Shown here piece by piece: positions 1 to 8,996 of a stretch of DNA of 39,782 nt. The first letter of the stretch is position 1; every line of letters starts with the position of its first letter. The notes under the pieces are model-generated. The model was not told where the DNA came from. It saw only the letters and a list, made by a program, of their open reading frames with translations, and searched no databases. The stretch is from the NCBI GenBank assembly GCA_937770485.1, contig CALJHX010000037.1:1-39782 (forward strand), in the 5' to 3' direction. Source of the DNA: an uncultured Verrucomicrobiae bacterium (lineage in GTDB: Bacteria > Verrucomicrobiota > Verrucomicrobiia > Limisphaerales > UBA1096). The translations under genes and the position numbers were made by a program.

Positions 1-1099
1 GGGGCAACGCCGGGTGTGCTGGCGTCGCCGTCGCTTTGGGTGAAGCTCCGGATGGCGTCCAGCTTGGTTTCCATGTTGTACTGGTCGCCAGTCATGATGT
101 CACGGAACAACTGGTCGGCCTGCGGGTTGATGCCGGCGTATCTCGAGGCGGCCTCGGCAAGGTTGTCCATGTCACCCTCTGAACCACCTGGCCGCTGCGG
201 AACGCCTGCACCATGGCGTCCAGCGCGCGCACTTTGCCGACATCCTCAAAATAATCCAAAATGGTGCGATCGATCCGCCCATCGTCGTTGATGAACATGC
301 CCTGGGCGGACTGGATGAATGTTTGGTCGTCGTACATGTCCAGCACCATGAAGAGGTAGTTCCTGGATAAGCGATCGAACTGGTTTCCGCCAACGGCCTC
401 GACCGGGTCGAGCAACAACTCGTGCGCGGCGGCCAGCGCCTCGGTGCGGTAGGCGTCCTTGCCGAGCCAGCCCTGGATAATCTTTCCGGCGTACGCGATC
501 TCGAACCCCCGACCGGTGGTGGAGAGCAGCTCTCCAAGGGTGGCTTCCGCTTGGTCGCCTCCGATTTCCGCTAGCATGTCGATGAGGCCGATCCGCAGCG
601 TCGGCGGCTGTGAAAAGTTGAGCGTGGCCCGGAAACGGCTGTAACGCTGATTGCGCTCCTCGTCGCTCTCGCCTTCGCGTTGCACCGCGAAATCGACATC
701 CTCCATCTTGTTGAGGAACTCGCGAATGAGCGGCACAGCAGCATCGCCCTGGAGCGCCAGACTCTCGAACAGATAGCTCAAGCGGCGTTGAACACTGCGC
801 CGATTCTTGGAGCCCAACTTGATCTCTATCAGTTCGTCGAGAATCTCCGGCACAGACATAAGTCCAGCGGTGAGCGGTGCACCGCCGTCGTTCATCTGAT
901 CGCGGAGACTGTCGAGTCTCAACTGGGCGTTCGCCAACTTGATCTTCAGCGAGGCGACCTCCTTCCTGAGCACCTCTGCCTGGATGGCGTTTGCGGCAGG
1001 GCCATCTGTCGATGGCGCTTTCCCGCAGCCGATAAACAAAACAGCCGAAACCGAAATCATCACGATTTCTGTACTTGGGAGCAATTTTGCCAATTTCAT
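1..1099 (-). CDS. Lipoprotein of unknown function, paralogue A (partial, frameshifted)
   Basis: The reading frame starts with ATG at 1099. The N-terminus is hydrophobic and ends in a lipobox-like LFIGC, so export and lipidation at that cysteine are likely. A heptad-like stretch follows (about residues 40-70, EVASLKIKLANAQLRLDSL), suggesting a short coiled coil, then a helical domain with repeated leucines that I cannot assign to a family. It is clearly homologous along its length to the next gene (1276-2630), including NKMEDVDF, LRIGLIDML and DDQTFIQSAQG, so the two are tandem duplicates. Near 176-184 the frame breaks. Allowing one missing base, the protein continues as EGDMDNLAEA and then NPQADQLFRDIM, matching the paralogue, and runs off the left edge of the window. 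No function is claimed. Confidence 0.75.
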
Positions 1100-1221
1100 T
1101 GAATTCCTACTTTAGAGCAACAGTGAATCTATTTGAGCAATACATTCAGTAGGTGCGGACAGTTACAGAAAACTGGACAAATAGTGACATTTTTCGTGGT
1201 CAATGCAACTGTTCCATGAAC

Positions 1222-1250
1222 AAAAAACGCCGAATGATTTCCGGCGTTTT
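1222..1250 (-). terminator. Rho-independent terminator after lipoprotein paralogue B
   Basis: Read on the minus strand, AAAACGCCG pairs with CGGCGTTTT around a 9-nt loop, and the stem runs directly into a T tract (the A run at 1222-1227 on the plus strand). It lies 26 bases beyond the stop codon of the 1276-2630 gene and separates it from paralogue A. Confidence 0.8.
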
Positions 1251-1275
1251 GAAAGCTGAAGCTGAAAACCAACTA

Positions 1276-2630
1276 TTAGGGAGCAGGAACTATAGTCGGC
1301 TGATTCTGTCGATTTTCTCCCCGATTGTTACCACGGCTACTGCGATCTCCGCGGTCCCCGCTTTCGCCCCTGCCAAACGTATTACGCCAAAAGTCAGTTC
1401 CCAAACTCTGCATTTCCTTACGCATATCAAATTTCTCTCCGTTTATTTTTGCCTCCATTTGACGGGTGTACATTTGCACGACCTTGTCGGTGGCATCGTC
1501 GCCGGAAGCCTGCAGCCCCTGCATCAGATTAAGGCGTACCTGCAATGTGGCGTCATCTTCTGCGTCATCCATCTCGCGCAGCGCAGACCACTTGACTCGC
1601 ATGTCGTACTCGTCGCTGGACATGATGTCCTTGAACATCTGGTTCGCCTGCGGATTGCTGCCGGTGTACTTGAGGCCGGCGCGTGCCAAATCAGCCAAGT
1701 CGCCTCTGTCTGTCACTTGGCCACTGTTAAACGCCTGATAAATAGCATCCATGGCTCCTTCCTTTCCAACGTCATCCAAATAATCGAGCACCGTGTCATC
1801 AATCTTGCCGTCTTCCCGCACCAACAACCCCTGCGCGGATTGGATGAAGGTCTGATCGTTGTACATTTCCAACACGCTGAACAAATACCGCTTGGCATTT
1901 CGATCGTAGCTGTTCGGATTGGACACCTCCACTGGATCGTTCAGCAAAGCGTGTGCCGCCTCCAATGCCTCGTCACGGAAAGCATCCGGGCCGATCATGT
2001 CGCGCACGGTCTTGGCTGTATAGGCCACTTCAAAGCCGCGGGCTGTCTTGGTGAGTATCTCCCCCAACGCAGCCTCGGCACTACTGCCACCGATCTCTTT
2101 TAGTATGTCAATCAAGCCAATGCGGAGCGATGGCGCTTGCTCAAAACTCATTGATGTGCGCCCTCCTCGACCTCTCGACCTCGACCACGGCCTCGCCCTT
2201 CCTCATCGGAACGTTGCACCACAAAGTCAATGTCTTCCATTTTGTTGAGGAACTCGCGAATGTGCGGCACGGAGGCTTCGCCCTGCTCCACCAAGCCCTC
2301 GAGCAGGAAGTTGATTCGGCGCTGGACGGCCCGGCGGTTTTCAGAGGTCATCTTGATCTCCACTAGTTCCTCTAGAATTTCCGGTACTGAAAGGCCGTAG
2401 TCAGCCACTGCCGGCCCTGCGCTGTTGATTTGGGCACGAAGGCCGTCGATGCGCGATTGGGCATTAGCTAGTTTAGTCTTGAGTGAGCTGATTTCTTTCT
2501 CGAGGGCTACTAACTGATCCGCATTCCCGGAGGATTTCCCGGTGGGGGCCTGGCCGCACCCGGTCGTCAGCGCAATTGAAGCCACGAGCGCGCCAGTGGC
2601 GATTATTGGAAGAAACGCTATTGTTTTCAT
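1276..2630 (-). CDS. Lipoprotein of unknown function, paralogue B (frameshifted)
   Basis: ATG at 2630 opens a signal peptide ending in the lipobox LTTGC. A coiled-coil stretch (EKEISSLKTKLANAQSRIDGL) and the same helical domain as paralogue A follow. The frame ends at a stop near 2148, but the downstream frame (from about 2170 to 1276) carries the rest of the homologous protein: SFEQAPSLRIGLIDIL aligns with NFSQPPTLRIGLIDML of paralogue A. The break falls in a GGTCGA repeat (2165-2190). Removing two bases there gives an uninterrupted Gly-Arg run, GRGRGRGGRTSM. The C-terminus is also rich in Arg, Gly and Asn. The break may be a sequencing or assembly slip in the repeat, or real slippage. The gene is followed by its own terminator, so it can be transcribed separately from paralogue A. 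Function unknown. Confidence 0.75.
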
Positions 2631-2790
2631 TGTTTTTTCTGGTTTAAAAACCAGTCGATATAAACATACCTAATACGCTTCTGCTCTTGGCTTTGTTACG
2701 CAAAAGCAGCCCGCAAGGTGTAACTTTATCTCTGGAACGCAATCCATTCTTTCGGACAAAACATTCCAAATCGAGGCGAAAGCTTTTGTA

Positions 2791-2804
2791 CGCTTGGCCA
2801 AGCG
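2791..2804. repeat. Iterated palindrome CGCTTGGCCAAGCG, copy 1
   Basis: Exact 14-bp perfect palindrome in the non-coding leader, 22 bases before the gcvT ATG. TTG inside it could act as an in-frame upstream start, but the ATG at 2827 fits the family better. Confidence 0.9.
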
Positions 2805-2826
2805 CCTACACTTCGCGCCTACCGGT

Positions 2827-3951
2827 ATGAAGGAAACACAGCTGAAACGAACACCCCTTTTTGACACCCACAATGAGCTTGACGCGCGGATGGTCGAGTT
2901 TGGTGGCTGGGAAATGCCGGTGCTCTACTCCGGCATCGCGCAGGAACACCACGCCGTCCGCCAAGCCGCCGGCCTGTTCGACATCTCACATATGGGCGAG
3001 TTCCTGTTCGATGGCCCGGACGCGCTCAAGTTCCTGAACCAACTTTTGACCAACGACTTGGCCAAGCTCGAACCCGGCCAAGGCCAATACACGCTGCTCT
3101 GTCAAGATAACGGCGGCGTGATCGACGACCTGTACGCCTACCGGCTCAGCGACACGCATTACCTGCTCATCGTCAACGCCTCGCGGCTCGAGATCGACTG
3201 GATGTGGATCAAGGCCCAGCGCAACTCCCGGCACAAGTCGCTGCAACTCGAGATGAGCAACCCCTCCGGCGGCTTGGCGGCGATGGCGTTACAGGGGCCA
3301 AAGGCGGCCGAGATCATCGCCGGCGTTTTCCCCACAGCAGCCGAGTTGCGGAAAAACCAGATCGCCGAACTCGAGTTCGCCGGCGCAACCGCCTGGGTGT
3401 CGCGCACTGGCTACACCGGCGAGGACGGCTTCGAGCTGGTCGTACCCAACGGGCGCGCGGCGGCGCTGTGGGAGCAGCTCATGTCGCTTGGCCAAGCGCT
3501 TGGCCTGCTGCCGGCCGGCTTGGGCGCACGCGACACCCTACGCACCGAGGCCGGCTACTCGCTCTACGGCCACGAGCTGACGTCCGACACCACGCCGATC
3601 GAGGCCGCGCTTGGCTGGGCCGTCGCCCTCGACAAGCCTTGCTTCAACGGCCGGGAAATGCTCGCGGCGCAAAAACAGGATGGCGTCTCCCGCCTCTGCA
3701 TCGCATTCAAAATGACCGGCAAAAGCGCGCCGCCGCGCGAGCAGTACAAAATTTTTTCCACCGACGGAACCGGCCGCGAAATCGGCGAAGTGACCAGCGG
3801 CACACAAAGCCCTTCGCTGGGCTGCGGCATCGGCCTGGGCTACGTAGAGAGCGCCCACGCCAAGTCCGGCACCGGCATCGAGATCGAGATTCGCAATCGC
3901 CGCTTCCCCGCGCAAGTGGTCAAGAGGCCGATTTTTCAAAAATCGAGTTGA
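2827..3951 (+). CDS. gcvT: Glycine cleavage system T protein (aminomethyltransferase)
   Basis: The 374-residue product matches the usual GcvT length. It transfers the methylene group from the aminomethyl-lipoyl arm of GcvH to tetrahydrofolate and releases ammonia (EC 2.1.2.10) in the cytoplasm. The N-terminus reads [23 protein letters not shown], cut here to the recognisable LFDTH and VEFGGW blocks, followed by [10 protein letters not shown], then the central [13 protein letters not shown] and [20 protein letters not shown] blocks, all hallmarks of the family. The ATG at 2827 is preferred over in-frame TTG codons inside the upstream palindrome because it places the conserved start correctly. 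gcvH follows 35 bases later, so the two form an operon. The P protein gene is not in the window. Confidence 0.95.
   Translation: MKETQLKRTPLFDTHNELDARMVEFGGWEMPVLYSGIAQEHHAVRQAAGLFDISHMGEFLFDGPDALKFLNQLLTNDLAKLEPGQGQYTLLCQDNGGVIDDLYAYRLSDTHYLLIVNASRLEIDWMWIKAQRNSRHKSLQLEMSNPSGGLAAMALQGPKAAEIIAGVFPTAAELRKNQIAELEFAGATAWVSRTGYTGEDGFELVVPNGRAAALWEQLMSLGQALGLLPAGLGARDTLRTEAGYSLYGHELTSDTTPIEAALGWAVALDKPCFNGREMLAAQKQDGVSRLCIAFKMTGKSAPPREQYKIFSTDGTGREIGEVTSGTQSPSLGCGIGLGYVESAHAKSGTGIEIEIRNRRFPAQVVKRPIFQKSS
3485..3498. repeat. Iterated palindrome, copy 2 (inside gcvT)
   Basis: Exact CGCTTGGCCAAGCG within gcvT, read in the frame Ser-Leu-Gly-Gln-Ala-Leu-Gly. Confidence 0.9.
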
Positions 3952-3986
3952 CCACCCCGCCTCTAGTTCGCTAGAAAAACGGAGCG

Positions 3987-4370
3987 ATGGCAGATATACC
4001 GACCCACCTCAAGTACGCCAGCTCTCACGAATGGGTGAGCGTGGAAGACGACACCGCCACCATCGGAATCTCCGACCACGCCCAGGAGGAACTGACCGAG
4101 TTGGTGTTCATCGAGTTGCCCGACCTCGGCCGCGAACTGACCGCCGGCGATCCCTGCGCCGTGGTCGAGTCGGTCAAGACCGCCAGCGACATCTACGCGC
4201 CGCTAAGCGGCGAGATTATCGACACCAACGACGCCCTCGACACCGAGCCCGGCACCGTCAACGACGATCCCTACGGCGACGGCTGGTTCTTCAAGATCCG
4301 CCTGACCAACCCCAAAGAGTTGGACGACCTGCTCTCCCCCGACGACTACGCTGAGCAGGTAAACATCTGA
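3987..4370 (+). CDS. gcvH: Glycine cleavage system H protein
   Basis: A 127-residue lipoyl carrier that shuttles the aminomethyl group between the P, T and L proteins. The family blocks are visible: SSHEWV near the N-terminus, IGISDHAQEELTELVF, then VVESVKTASDIYAP with the lipoylated lysine at residue 64, and GWFFKIRL near the end. Its length is typical. It lies 35 bases after gcvT and is probably co-transcribed. After it come 224 non-coding bases before the next gene, containing short A/T-rich hairpins (around 4440-4495) but no convincing terminator for this strand. Confidence 0.96.
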   Translation: MADIPTHLKYASSHEWVSVEDDTATIGISDHAQEELTELVFIELPDLGRELTAGDPCAVVESVKTASDIYAPLSGEIIDTNDALDTEPGTVNDDPYGDGWFFKIRLTNPKELDDLLSPDDYAEQVNI

Positions 4371-4594
4371 CCCCTCGCCCAGACAATTGGGCAAAAAACG
4401 CGAGTTTAGACTGCAAACCTCTGCGACGGACACCTCCCTTTTTCACTGAAAAAAGGCCAAATATAGGCCGTTTATCTGAAAAAAAGCCACTCTCAATAAA
4501 ACAGTACGTGTACGTGGTATTTTTTGTTGCCTTGTTTTCTTGGTTTCGGCAGGCTTTTTGTCAAGCGGGCTTAGGGGTTGGCCCGGTTTATATC

Positions 4595-5740
4595 ATGAAT
4601 TATTTCTCAATCGCTTCTTTGGCTTTGGTGGCGGCGCTTGGCCAAGCGCGTGGCCAAGCGGCCGGGGTGGACGCCGCCCCGGCCGATGCCTGGCCAATGT
4701 ACCGGGGCACGGCCTCGCTCACCGGCGTCTCGAAAAGCAAACTTGGCACCTCACTCAAGCCGCTTTGGACGTTCAAGGCCGAGGAGGGCATCCACAGCAC
4801 GGCGGCCATCGCAGACGGCAAGGTGTACGTGGGCTGCGACGACGGCCACCTGTACGCGCTCGATTTCAAGACCGGCAAAAAGCTGTGGGCGTTTGCGACA
4901 GAAGACATCGTCGAGTCGTCGCCGCTGGTGCACAACGGCCGCGTTTACTTCGGCTCGTCGGACGGGTTTGTGTACGCGCTCACGGCTGCGGACGGGAAAC
5001 TGCTCTGGAAGTTTGAGACCGAGGATCGCGTGCTCGGCGCGCCCAACCTGTTCCAGCCAAGCGGCGGCGGAGCCAAGCCGGCGCTGATCGTCGGCAGCTA
5101 CGACTTCCGCCTCTACTCACTCGACCTCGGAACCGGCAAGAGCAACTGGCATTACGAGACCTCCAACTACATCAACGGCTCGCCGGCGGTGTCCTCCGGC
5201 CGGACGGCCTTCGGCGGCTGCGATGCCGTGCTGCACGTCATCCAGCTAGCCGAAGGCAAAAAGGAAAAGCAGATCGACGCCGAGGCGTACATCGTCGGCT
5301 CGGCGGCGGTGGTTGATGACATGGCATACATTGGCCACTACGAGAATGAGTTTCTCTGCATCGACATCAAGGCCGGCAAGATCGCCTGGAAATACAAGGA
5401 CCGGGCGTTCGCCTACATCTCATCGCCGGCGGTGACGGCGGATCGCGTGCTGGTCGGCTGCCGCGACAAGCGGCTGCATTGCCTCGACCGCAAGAGCGGC
5501 AAACGGCTGTGGGCGTTCCGGACTCGAGGCAGCGTAGACAGTTCGCCGGTGGTCGCCGACGGCAAGGTCGTCGTCGGATCTAACGACGGCAACCTGTACA
5601 TCGTCTCGCTGGCGGATGGGAAAAAACTTTGGTCGTACGAGATTGGGGAACCGATCATCGCCGCGCCGGCCCTGGCCAATGGCGTGGTGATCATCGGTGC
5701 AGAGGACGGGCGGGTTTATGCATTCGGCCCGGCCAAGTGA
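4595..5740 (+). CDS. Secreted PQQ-like beta-propeller repeat protein
   Basis: ATG at 4595 gives a hydrophobic signal peptide (MNYFSIASLALVAALGQA) and a 381-residue product. The mature part is a series of about 40-residue repeats of the form DGKVYVGCDDGHLYAL...GKKLWAF, the outer strand pattern of the PQQ/BamB-like eight-bladed propeller. Conserved Trp-Lys/Trp-Ala-Phe blade ends repeat along the whole protein. It should be periplasmic or surface-exposed. No PQQ-binding or metal residues can be assigned by eye, and many such proteins bind no cofactor, so a scaffold or binding role is as likely as dehydrogenase activity. The next gene starts 17 bases after its stop, so it heads a four-gene operon. 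Upstream ATG/GTG codons exist, but the signal peptide supports this start. The iterated palindrome lies inside the signal peptide coding region. Confidence 0.85.
   Translation: MNYFSIASLALVAALGQARGQAAGVDAAPADAWPMYRGTASLTGVSKSKLGTSLKPLWTFKAEEGIHSTAAIADGKVYVGCDDGHLYALDFKTGKKLWAFATEDIVESSPLVHNGRVYFGSSDGFVYALTAADGKLLWKFETEDRVLGAPNLFQPSGGGAKPALIVGSYDFRLYSLDLGTGKSNWHYETSNYINGSPAVSSGRTAFGGCDAVLHVIQLAEGKKEKQIDAEAYIVGSAAVVDDMAYIGHYENEFLCIDIKAGKIAWKYKDRAFAYISSPAVTADRVLVGCRDKRLHCLDRKSGKRLWAFRTRGSVDSSPVVADGKVVVGSNDGNLYIVSLADGKKLWSYEIGEPIIAAPALANGVVIIGAEDGRVYAFGPAK
4635..4648. repeat. Iterated palindrome, copy 3 (in a signal peptide), with a near copy at 4647-4660
   Basis: Exact copy read as Ala-Leu-Gly-Gln-Ala in the signal peptide. 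The overlapping CGCGTGGCCAAGCG at 4647-4660 differs by one base. Confidence 0.9.
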
Positions 5741-5757
5741 ATGACAGGGAGCAAGCC

Positions 5758-7104
5758 ATGAGCGACACCGAAACCACCGAAACCCACAAGACAGCGCCGC
5801 CACTGGAAAAGCAGACCACGGTCGGCAACTACTTTGTCTCGAACTACCCGCCGTTCTCGTTCTGGAAACCGGAGGACGTGCCGGACTACCGCGCCGCGCT
5901 TGGCCAAGCGCCCAAGCCGGACACGCCGCTGGGCATCTACGTGCACATCCCGTTCTGCCGCAAACGCTGCCACTTCTGCTATTTTCGCGTGTACACGGAC
6001 AAGAACTCGTCGGAGATCCGCAACTACATCGACGCGGTGCTGGACGAGATGCGGCTCTACGCGAAGGAGGCATTCATCGGCGGGCGTAAGCCCAACTTCG
6101 TGTATTTCGGCGGCGGCACACCGTCGTACCTCTCTGAGGATCAGCTCCGCTACCTGACCGACGGCATGAAGGAGCTACTGCCGTGGGACGAGGTGGAGGA
6201 GGTCACGTTCGAGTGCGAGCCGGGCACGCTGCGCGAGAAGAAACTCGAGGTGCTGCGCGAGATCGGTGTCACGCGGCTGAGCCTCGGCGTGGAGAATTTC
6301 GACGACCACATCCTCGAGGTGAACGGCCGCGCCCACCGCGGCGCGGAGATCGGGCGCTCGTATGAGTTCGCCCAAGGGCTGGGCTTCCCCCAGATCAACA
6401 TCGATCTCATCGCCGGCATGGTCGATGAGACCGAGGAAAACTGGAAGGCCTGCATCGAGCGCACCCGCGAGATGGCGCCAGACAGCGTGACGGTTTACCA
6501 AATGGAGGTGCCGTACAACACCGGCATCTACAAACAGATGAAGGCCGAGGGCAAACTCACCGCACCGATCGCCGATTGGGAAACCAAGCGCCGCTGGGTC
6601 AGCGAGGCGTTCGCCGAACTGGAGCAGGACGGCTACGTCATCAGTAGCGCCTACACCGCGGTGAAGGATAAGTCGAAGACGGGCTTTGTTTATCGCGACA
6701 AGCTTTGGGCCGGCGCCGACCTGCTCTCGTTGGGGGTGGCCTCGTTCGGGCAAATCGGCGGCACGCACTACCAAAACCAGCACGACTTCGCGCCGTACGT
6801 CGAGAGCCTTCAAAACGGCGAATTGCCGGTTTATCGAGCGCTGACGCCGACCGATGACGAGCGGCTGATCCGCGAGTTCATTCTACAAATGAAGCTTGGC
6901 CATCTGAAATTCTCGTACTTCGCCGACAAGTTCGGCGTGAACCCGGCCGAGCGCTTTGCTAAGCCGCTTCGAACTCTTCAGGACTGGGGCTTCGCGACCC
7001 TCGACGGCGACGAGTGGCTGCTGAACCGCGAAGGTTTGCTGCAGATCGACCGCCTGTTGCACGAGTTTTTTTTGGACGAACACCGTAACGCCCGCTACGC
7101 ATAA
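5758..7104 (+). CDS. HemN/HemW-like radical SAM protein
   Basis: The 448-residue product carries the radical SAM cluster motif CRKRCHFC (cysteines 67, 71 and 74) in the context IYVHIPFC, which is characteristic of the coproporphyrinogen III oxidase-like (HemN/HemW/HutW) family. FGGGTPSYL, the SAM-binding GGE-like region, and RLSLGVENFDD follow, and the C-terminal HemN domain includes RLIREFILQMKLG. ATG at 5758 is preceded by AGGGAG at good spacing. Family members do haem synthesis, haem insertion, haem breakdown or C-methyl/radical chemistry, so the substrate cannot be read from sequence. Its place between a beta-propeller gene and a chorismate-lyase/flavoprotein pair suggests a role in that operon's product rather than housekeeping haem synthesis (inference). 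The stop at 7102-7104 is 4 bases before the next start. Confidence 0.88.
   Translation: MSDTETTETHKTAPPLEKQTTVGNYFVSNYPPFSFWKPEDVPDYRAALGQAPKPDTPLGIYVHIPFCRKRCHFCYFRVYTDKNSSEIRNYIDAVLDEMRLYAKEAFIGGRKPNFVYFGGGTPSYLSEDQLRYLTDGMKELLPWDEVEEVTFECEPGTLREKKLEVLREIGVTRLSLGVENFDDHILEVNGRAHRGAEIGRSYEFAQGLGFPQINIDLIAGMVDETEENWKACIERTREMAPDSVTVYQMEVPYNTGIYKQMKAEGKLTAPIADWETKRRWVSEAFAELEQDGYVISSAYTAVKDKSKTGFVYRDKLWAGADLLSLGVASFGQIGGTHYQNQHDFAPYVESLQNGELPVYRALTPTDDERLIREFILQMKLGHLKFSYFADKFGVNPAERFAKPLRTLQDWGFATLDGDEWLLNREGLLQIDRLLHEFFLDEHRNARYA
5897..5910. repeat. Iterated palindrome, copy 4 (inside the radical SAM gene)
   Basis: Exact CGCTTGGCCAAGCG read as Ala-Leu-Gly-Gln-Ala, in the variable N-terminal region ahead of the iron-sulphur motif. 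Confidence 0.9.
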
Positions 7105-7108
7105 CACC

Positions 7109-7681
7109 TTGAGCCACTCTGAAACCAGCGTCGCCGAGGCCGGGGCCGGCGCGGTGTTTACCCATCCGCTCGATGAGTTTTACCGCTTGGCCAAGCGCCG
7201 GCTGCCGGTCATCGAGCCGGTCGACGGCGCCGCGCTGCCGGAGCCGTACCGCTCACTGTTGGTGCACGAGCGCGACATGACCTCCACGCTTGGCCAGTTC
7301 CACGGCGGCGACATCGGCCTCAAGGTGCTGCACCGGCACAACGGCGGCGACGCCTACTATCGCGAGGTGCTGCTCCTAGCCAAGCGCAGCCAGCGGCCGG
7401 TCGAGTACGGTGCCATCAAGATTCACCTTGGCCAATTCCCCGGGCCGGCGAGGGACGCCATCACCGGGGCCGGCGCGCCGCTTGGCCAACTGCTGCACGA
7501 TTACGGGATCGGCCACTTGAGCCGCCCCTCCGGTTTTTTGCGAGTCGAGTGCGACGACCACATCGGCGGACTGTTCGACCTCGACGAGCAGCCCGTGTTG
7601 TTCGGCCGGCGCAACACCCTTTACGACGCCACAGCCAAGCATCGCCTGGCCGAGATCGTGGAAATCCTGCCGCCGGCATGA
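7109..7681 (+). CDS. UbiC-like chorismate lyase family protein
   Basis: A 190-residue protein beginning at TTG 7109, or possibly at GTG 7154; neither has a clear ribosome-binding site. The fold pattern matches the UbiC/chorismate lyase superfamily: LLVHERDMTSTL near residues 50-60, YYREVLLL with Arg85 where UbiC has its substrate arginine, PLGQLL, FGRRNTLY, and a C-terminal EIVEILPPA where the UbiC catalytic glutamate sits (Glu185 or Glu182 here). Known members convert chorismate to 4-hydroxybenzoate plus pyruvate, and some relatives make 3-hydroxybenzoate. Its stop overlaps the next ATG (ATGA at 7678-7681), so it is translationally coupled to the flavoprotein. The exact product is inferred from family. 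A palindrome copy encodes the Arg-Leu-Ala-Lys-Arg segment near the N-terminus. Confidence 0.7.
   Translation: MSHSETSVAEAGAGAVFTHPLDEFYRLAKRRLPVIEPVDGAALPEPYRSLLVHERDMTSTLGQFHGGDIGLKVLHRHNGGDAYYREVLLLAKRSQRPVEYGAIKIHLGQFPGPARDAITGAGAPLGQLLHDYGIGHLSRPSGFLRVECDDHIGGLFDLDEQPVLFGRRNTLYDATAKHRLAEIVEILPPA
7184..7197. repeat. Iterated palindrome, copy 5 (inside the chorismate lyase-like gene)
   Basis: Exact copy; the only exact in-gene copy here read as Arg-Leu-Ala-Lys-Arg instead of Leu-Gly-Gln-Ala. Confidence 0.9.
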
Positions 7682-8949
7682 GCGACAACGGACAGTATGA
7701 CGCCCTCCTGATCGGGGCCGGCCCGTCGGGATCGAGCGCCGCCGCGCTGCTTGCCGAGCACGGCCACAACGTACTGCTTATCGAGCGCGAGAAATTCCCA
7801 CGCTACCACATTGGCGAGTCGCTGCTGCCGTTCACCTACGAACCACTCAAGCGCCTTGGCCTGATCGAGCGGATGCGCGCCTCGGCGTTCATCAAGAAAC
7901 ACAGCGTCCAGTTCGTCTCCACCACCGGCAAGGCGTCACAGCCGTTTTACTTCAACACACGCTACGACGAAGACGTCGCGCAGACGTGGCAGGTGCTGCG
8001 CTCAGAGTTCGACCAGATGCTGCTCGACCACGCGCGCGACAAGGGCGCCAACGTCGTCGAGGAAACCAAGGTGATCGATCTGCTGCGGGATGGAGATCGG
8101 GTGACTGGCGTGCGCGTGCGGCAGCCAGACGGCACCGAGGCCGAGCATCGCGCCCCCATCACGCTCGACTGCTCCGGCAAGGAGTCGTTCGCCGCGTCCC
8201 GCAACCGCTGGCGCGTGCCAGACCCGGAACTCAACAAGGTCGCCGTTTGGACCTATTACAAGGGCGCCAAGCGCGACAAGGGCATTGACGAGGGCACGAC
8301 CACCGTGGCGTTCCTGCCGGAGAAAGGCTGGTTTTGGTACATCCCGCTGCACGACGACCGGGTCAGCGTCGGCGTCGTGGCCGAGGGCAAATACCTCACG
8401 CGCGACGGCGTCAGGTCGCCCAAGGATATTTTCCACCGCGAAGTCACACAGAACAAATGGATCGAGGAATACCTCGCGCCGGGCAAGTCCACCGGCGACT
8501 ACTACATCACCAACGAGTTTTCATTTCACTCAAGGCATTGCGGCTGCGAAGGCTTGCTGCTGCTCGGCGATGCCTTCTGTTTTCTCGATCCCGTTTTCTC
8601 GTCCGGCCTCATGCTGGCGCTCAAGAGCGGGGTGATGGCGGCCGACGCGGTACACGCGGCAATCAAAGCCGATGATTTTTCCCCGGCGCAATTCGAGGGG
8701 TATGCCACCACGTTGCGCGTGAGCATCGAGAACATGCGCAAGCTCGTGTACGTCTTCTACCATCCCAACTTCACGTTCCGCGACCTCATCGGGAAATATC
8801 CCGACCTCGCCGGCGACATCACCGACTGCCTCTCCGGAGACGTGGACAAGGACTTCTCGCGCCTGTGGACAGCCGTCGAGGAGTTCGCGCCGATCCCAGA
8901 CGATCTCCCCTACGGCATGCCAAAAGCCCCTGGGAAGGCGATGGTGTAA
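7678..8949 (+). CDS. FAD-dependent oxidoreductase of the flavin-dependent halogenase type
   Basis: The 423-residue protein opens with the Rossmann motif DALLIGAGPSGSSAA, followed by FPRYHIGESLLP, a block typical of phenol/pyrrole halogenases and related monooxygenases. WFWYIP at residues 218-223 fits the WxWxIP signature used to recognise flavin-dependent halogenases. GLLLLGDAFCFLDPVFSSG is the second FAD-contact region (GDA...DP). The catalytic lysine of true halogenases cannot be placed with certainty by eye; candidates lie in FIKKHSVQF. It may therefore be a halogenase, a hydroxylase or a geranylgeranyl reductase-like enzyme. The start overlaps the stop of the chorismate lyase-like gene, implying that the two act in one pathway on an aromatic acid (inference). 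It is the last gene of the operon. Confidence 0.85.
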   Translation: MSDNGQYDALLIGAGPSGSSAAALLAEHGHNVLLIEREKFPRYHIGESLLPFTYEPLKRLGLIERMRASAFIKKHSVQFVSTTGKASQPFYFNTRYDEDVAQTWQVLRSEFDQMLLDHARDKGANVVEETKVIDLLRDGDRVTGVRVRQPDGTEAEHRAPITLDCSGKESFAASRNRWRVPDPELNKVAVWTYYKGAKRDKGIDEGTTTVAFLPEKGWFWYIPLHDDRVSVGVVAEGKYLTRDGVRSPKDIFHREVTQNKWIEEYLAPGKSTGDYYITNEFSFHSRHCGCEGLLLLGDAFCFLDPVFSSGLMLALKSGVMAADAVHAAIKADDFSPAQFEGYATTLRVSIENMRKLVYVFYHPNFTFRDLIGKYPDLAGDITDCLSGDVDKDFSRLWTAVEEFAPIPDDLPYGMPKAPGKAMV

Positions 8950-8960
8950 AAAGAAATAAC

Positions 8961-8995
8961 GGGTGCCCTAGGTTGAAGGAACCTAAAAGACACCC
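8961..8995 (+). other. Stem-loop after the flavoprotein operon
   Basis: GGGTG (8961-8965) pairs with CACCC (8991-8995), and inside it TAGGTT pairs with AACCTA. It starts 11 bases past the flavoprotein stop. There is no T tract, so a standard intrinsic terminator is not supported. It could be an mRNA 3' end stabiliser or the leader of the small reading frame that follows. Confidence 0.4.
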
Positions 8996-8996
8996 G

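Noticed and set aside
2640..2826. Possible glycine riboswitch before gcvT-gcvH
   Set aside because: The region lacks the conserved aptamer core elements I would expect; only short inverted repeats and the palindrome are visible.
4379..4397. GCCCA...TGGGC hairpin after gcvH as its terminator
   Set aside because: The stem is only 5 bp and is followed by As, not Ts, on the gcvH strand.
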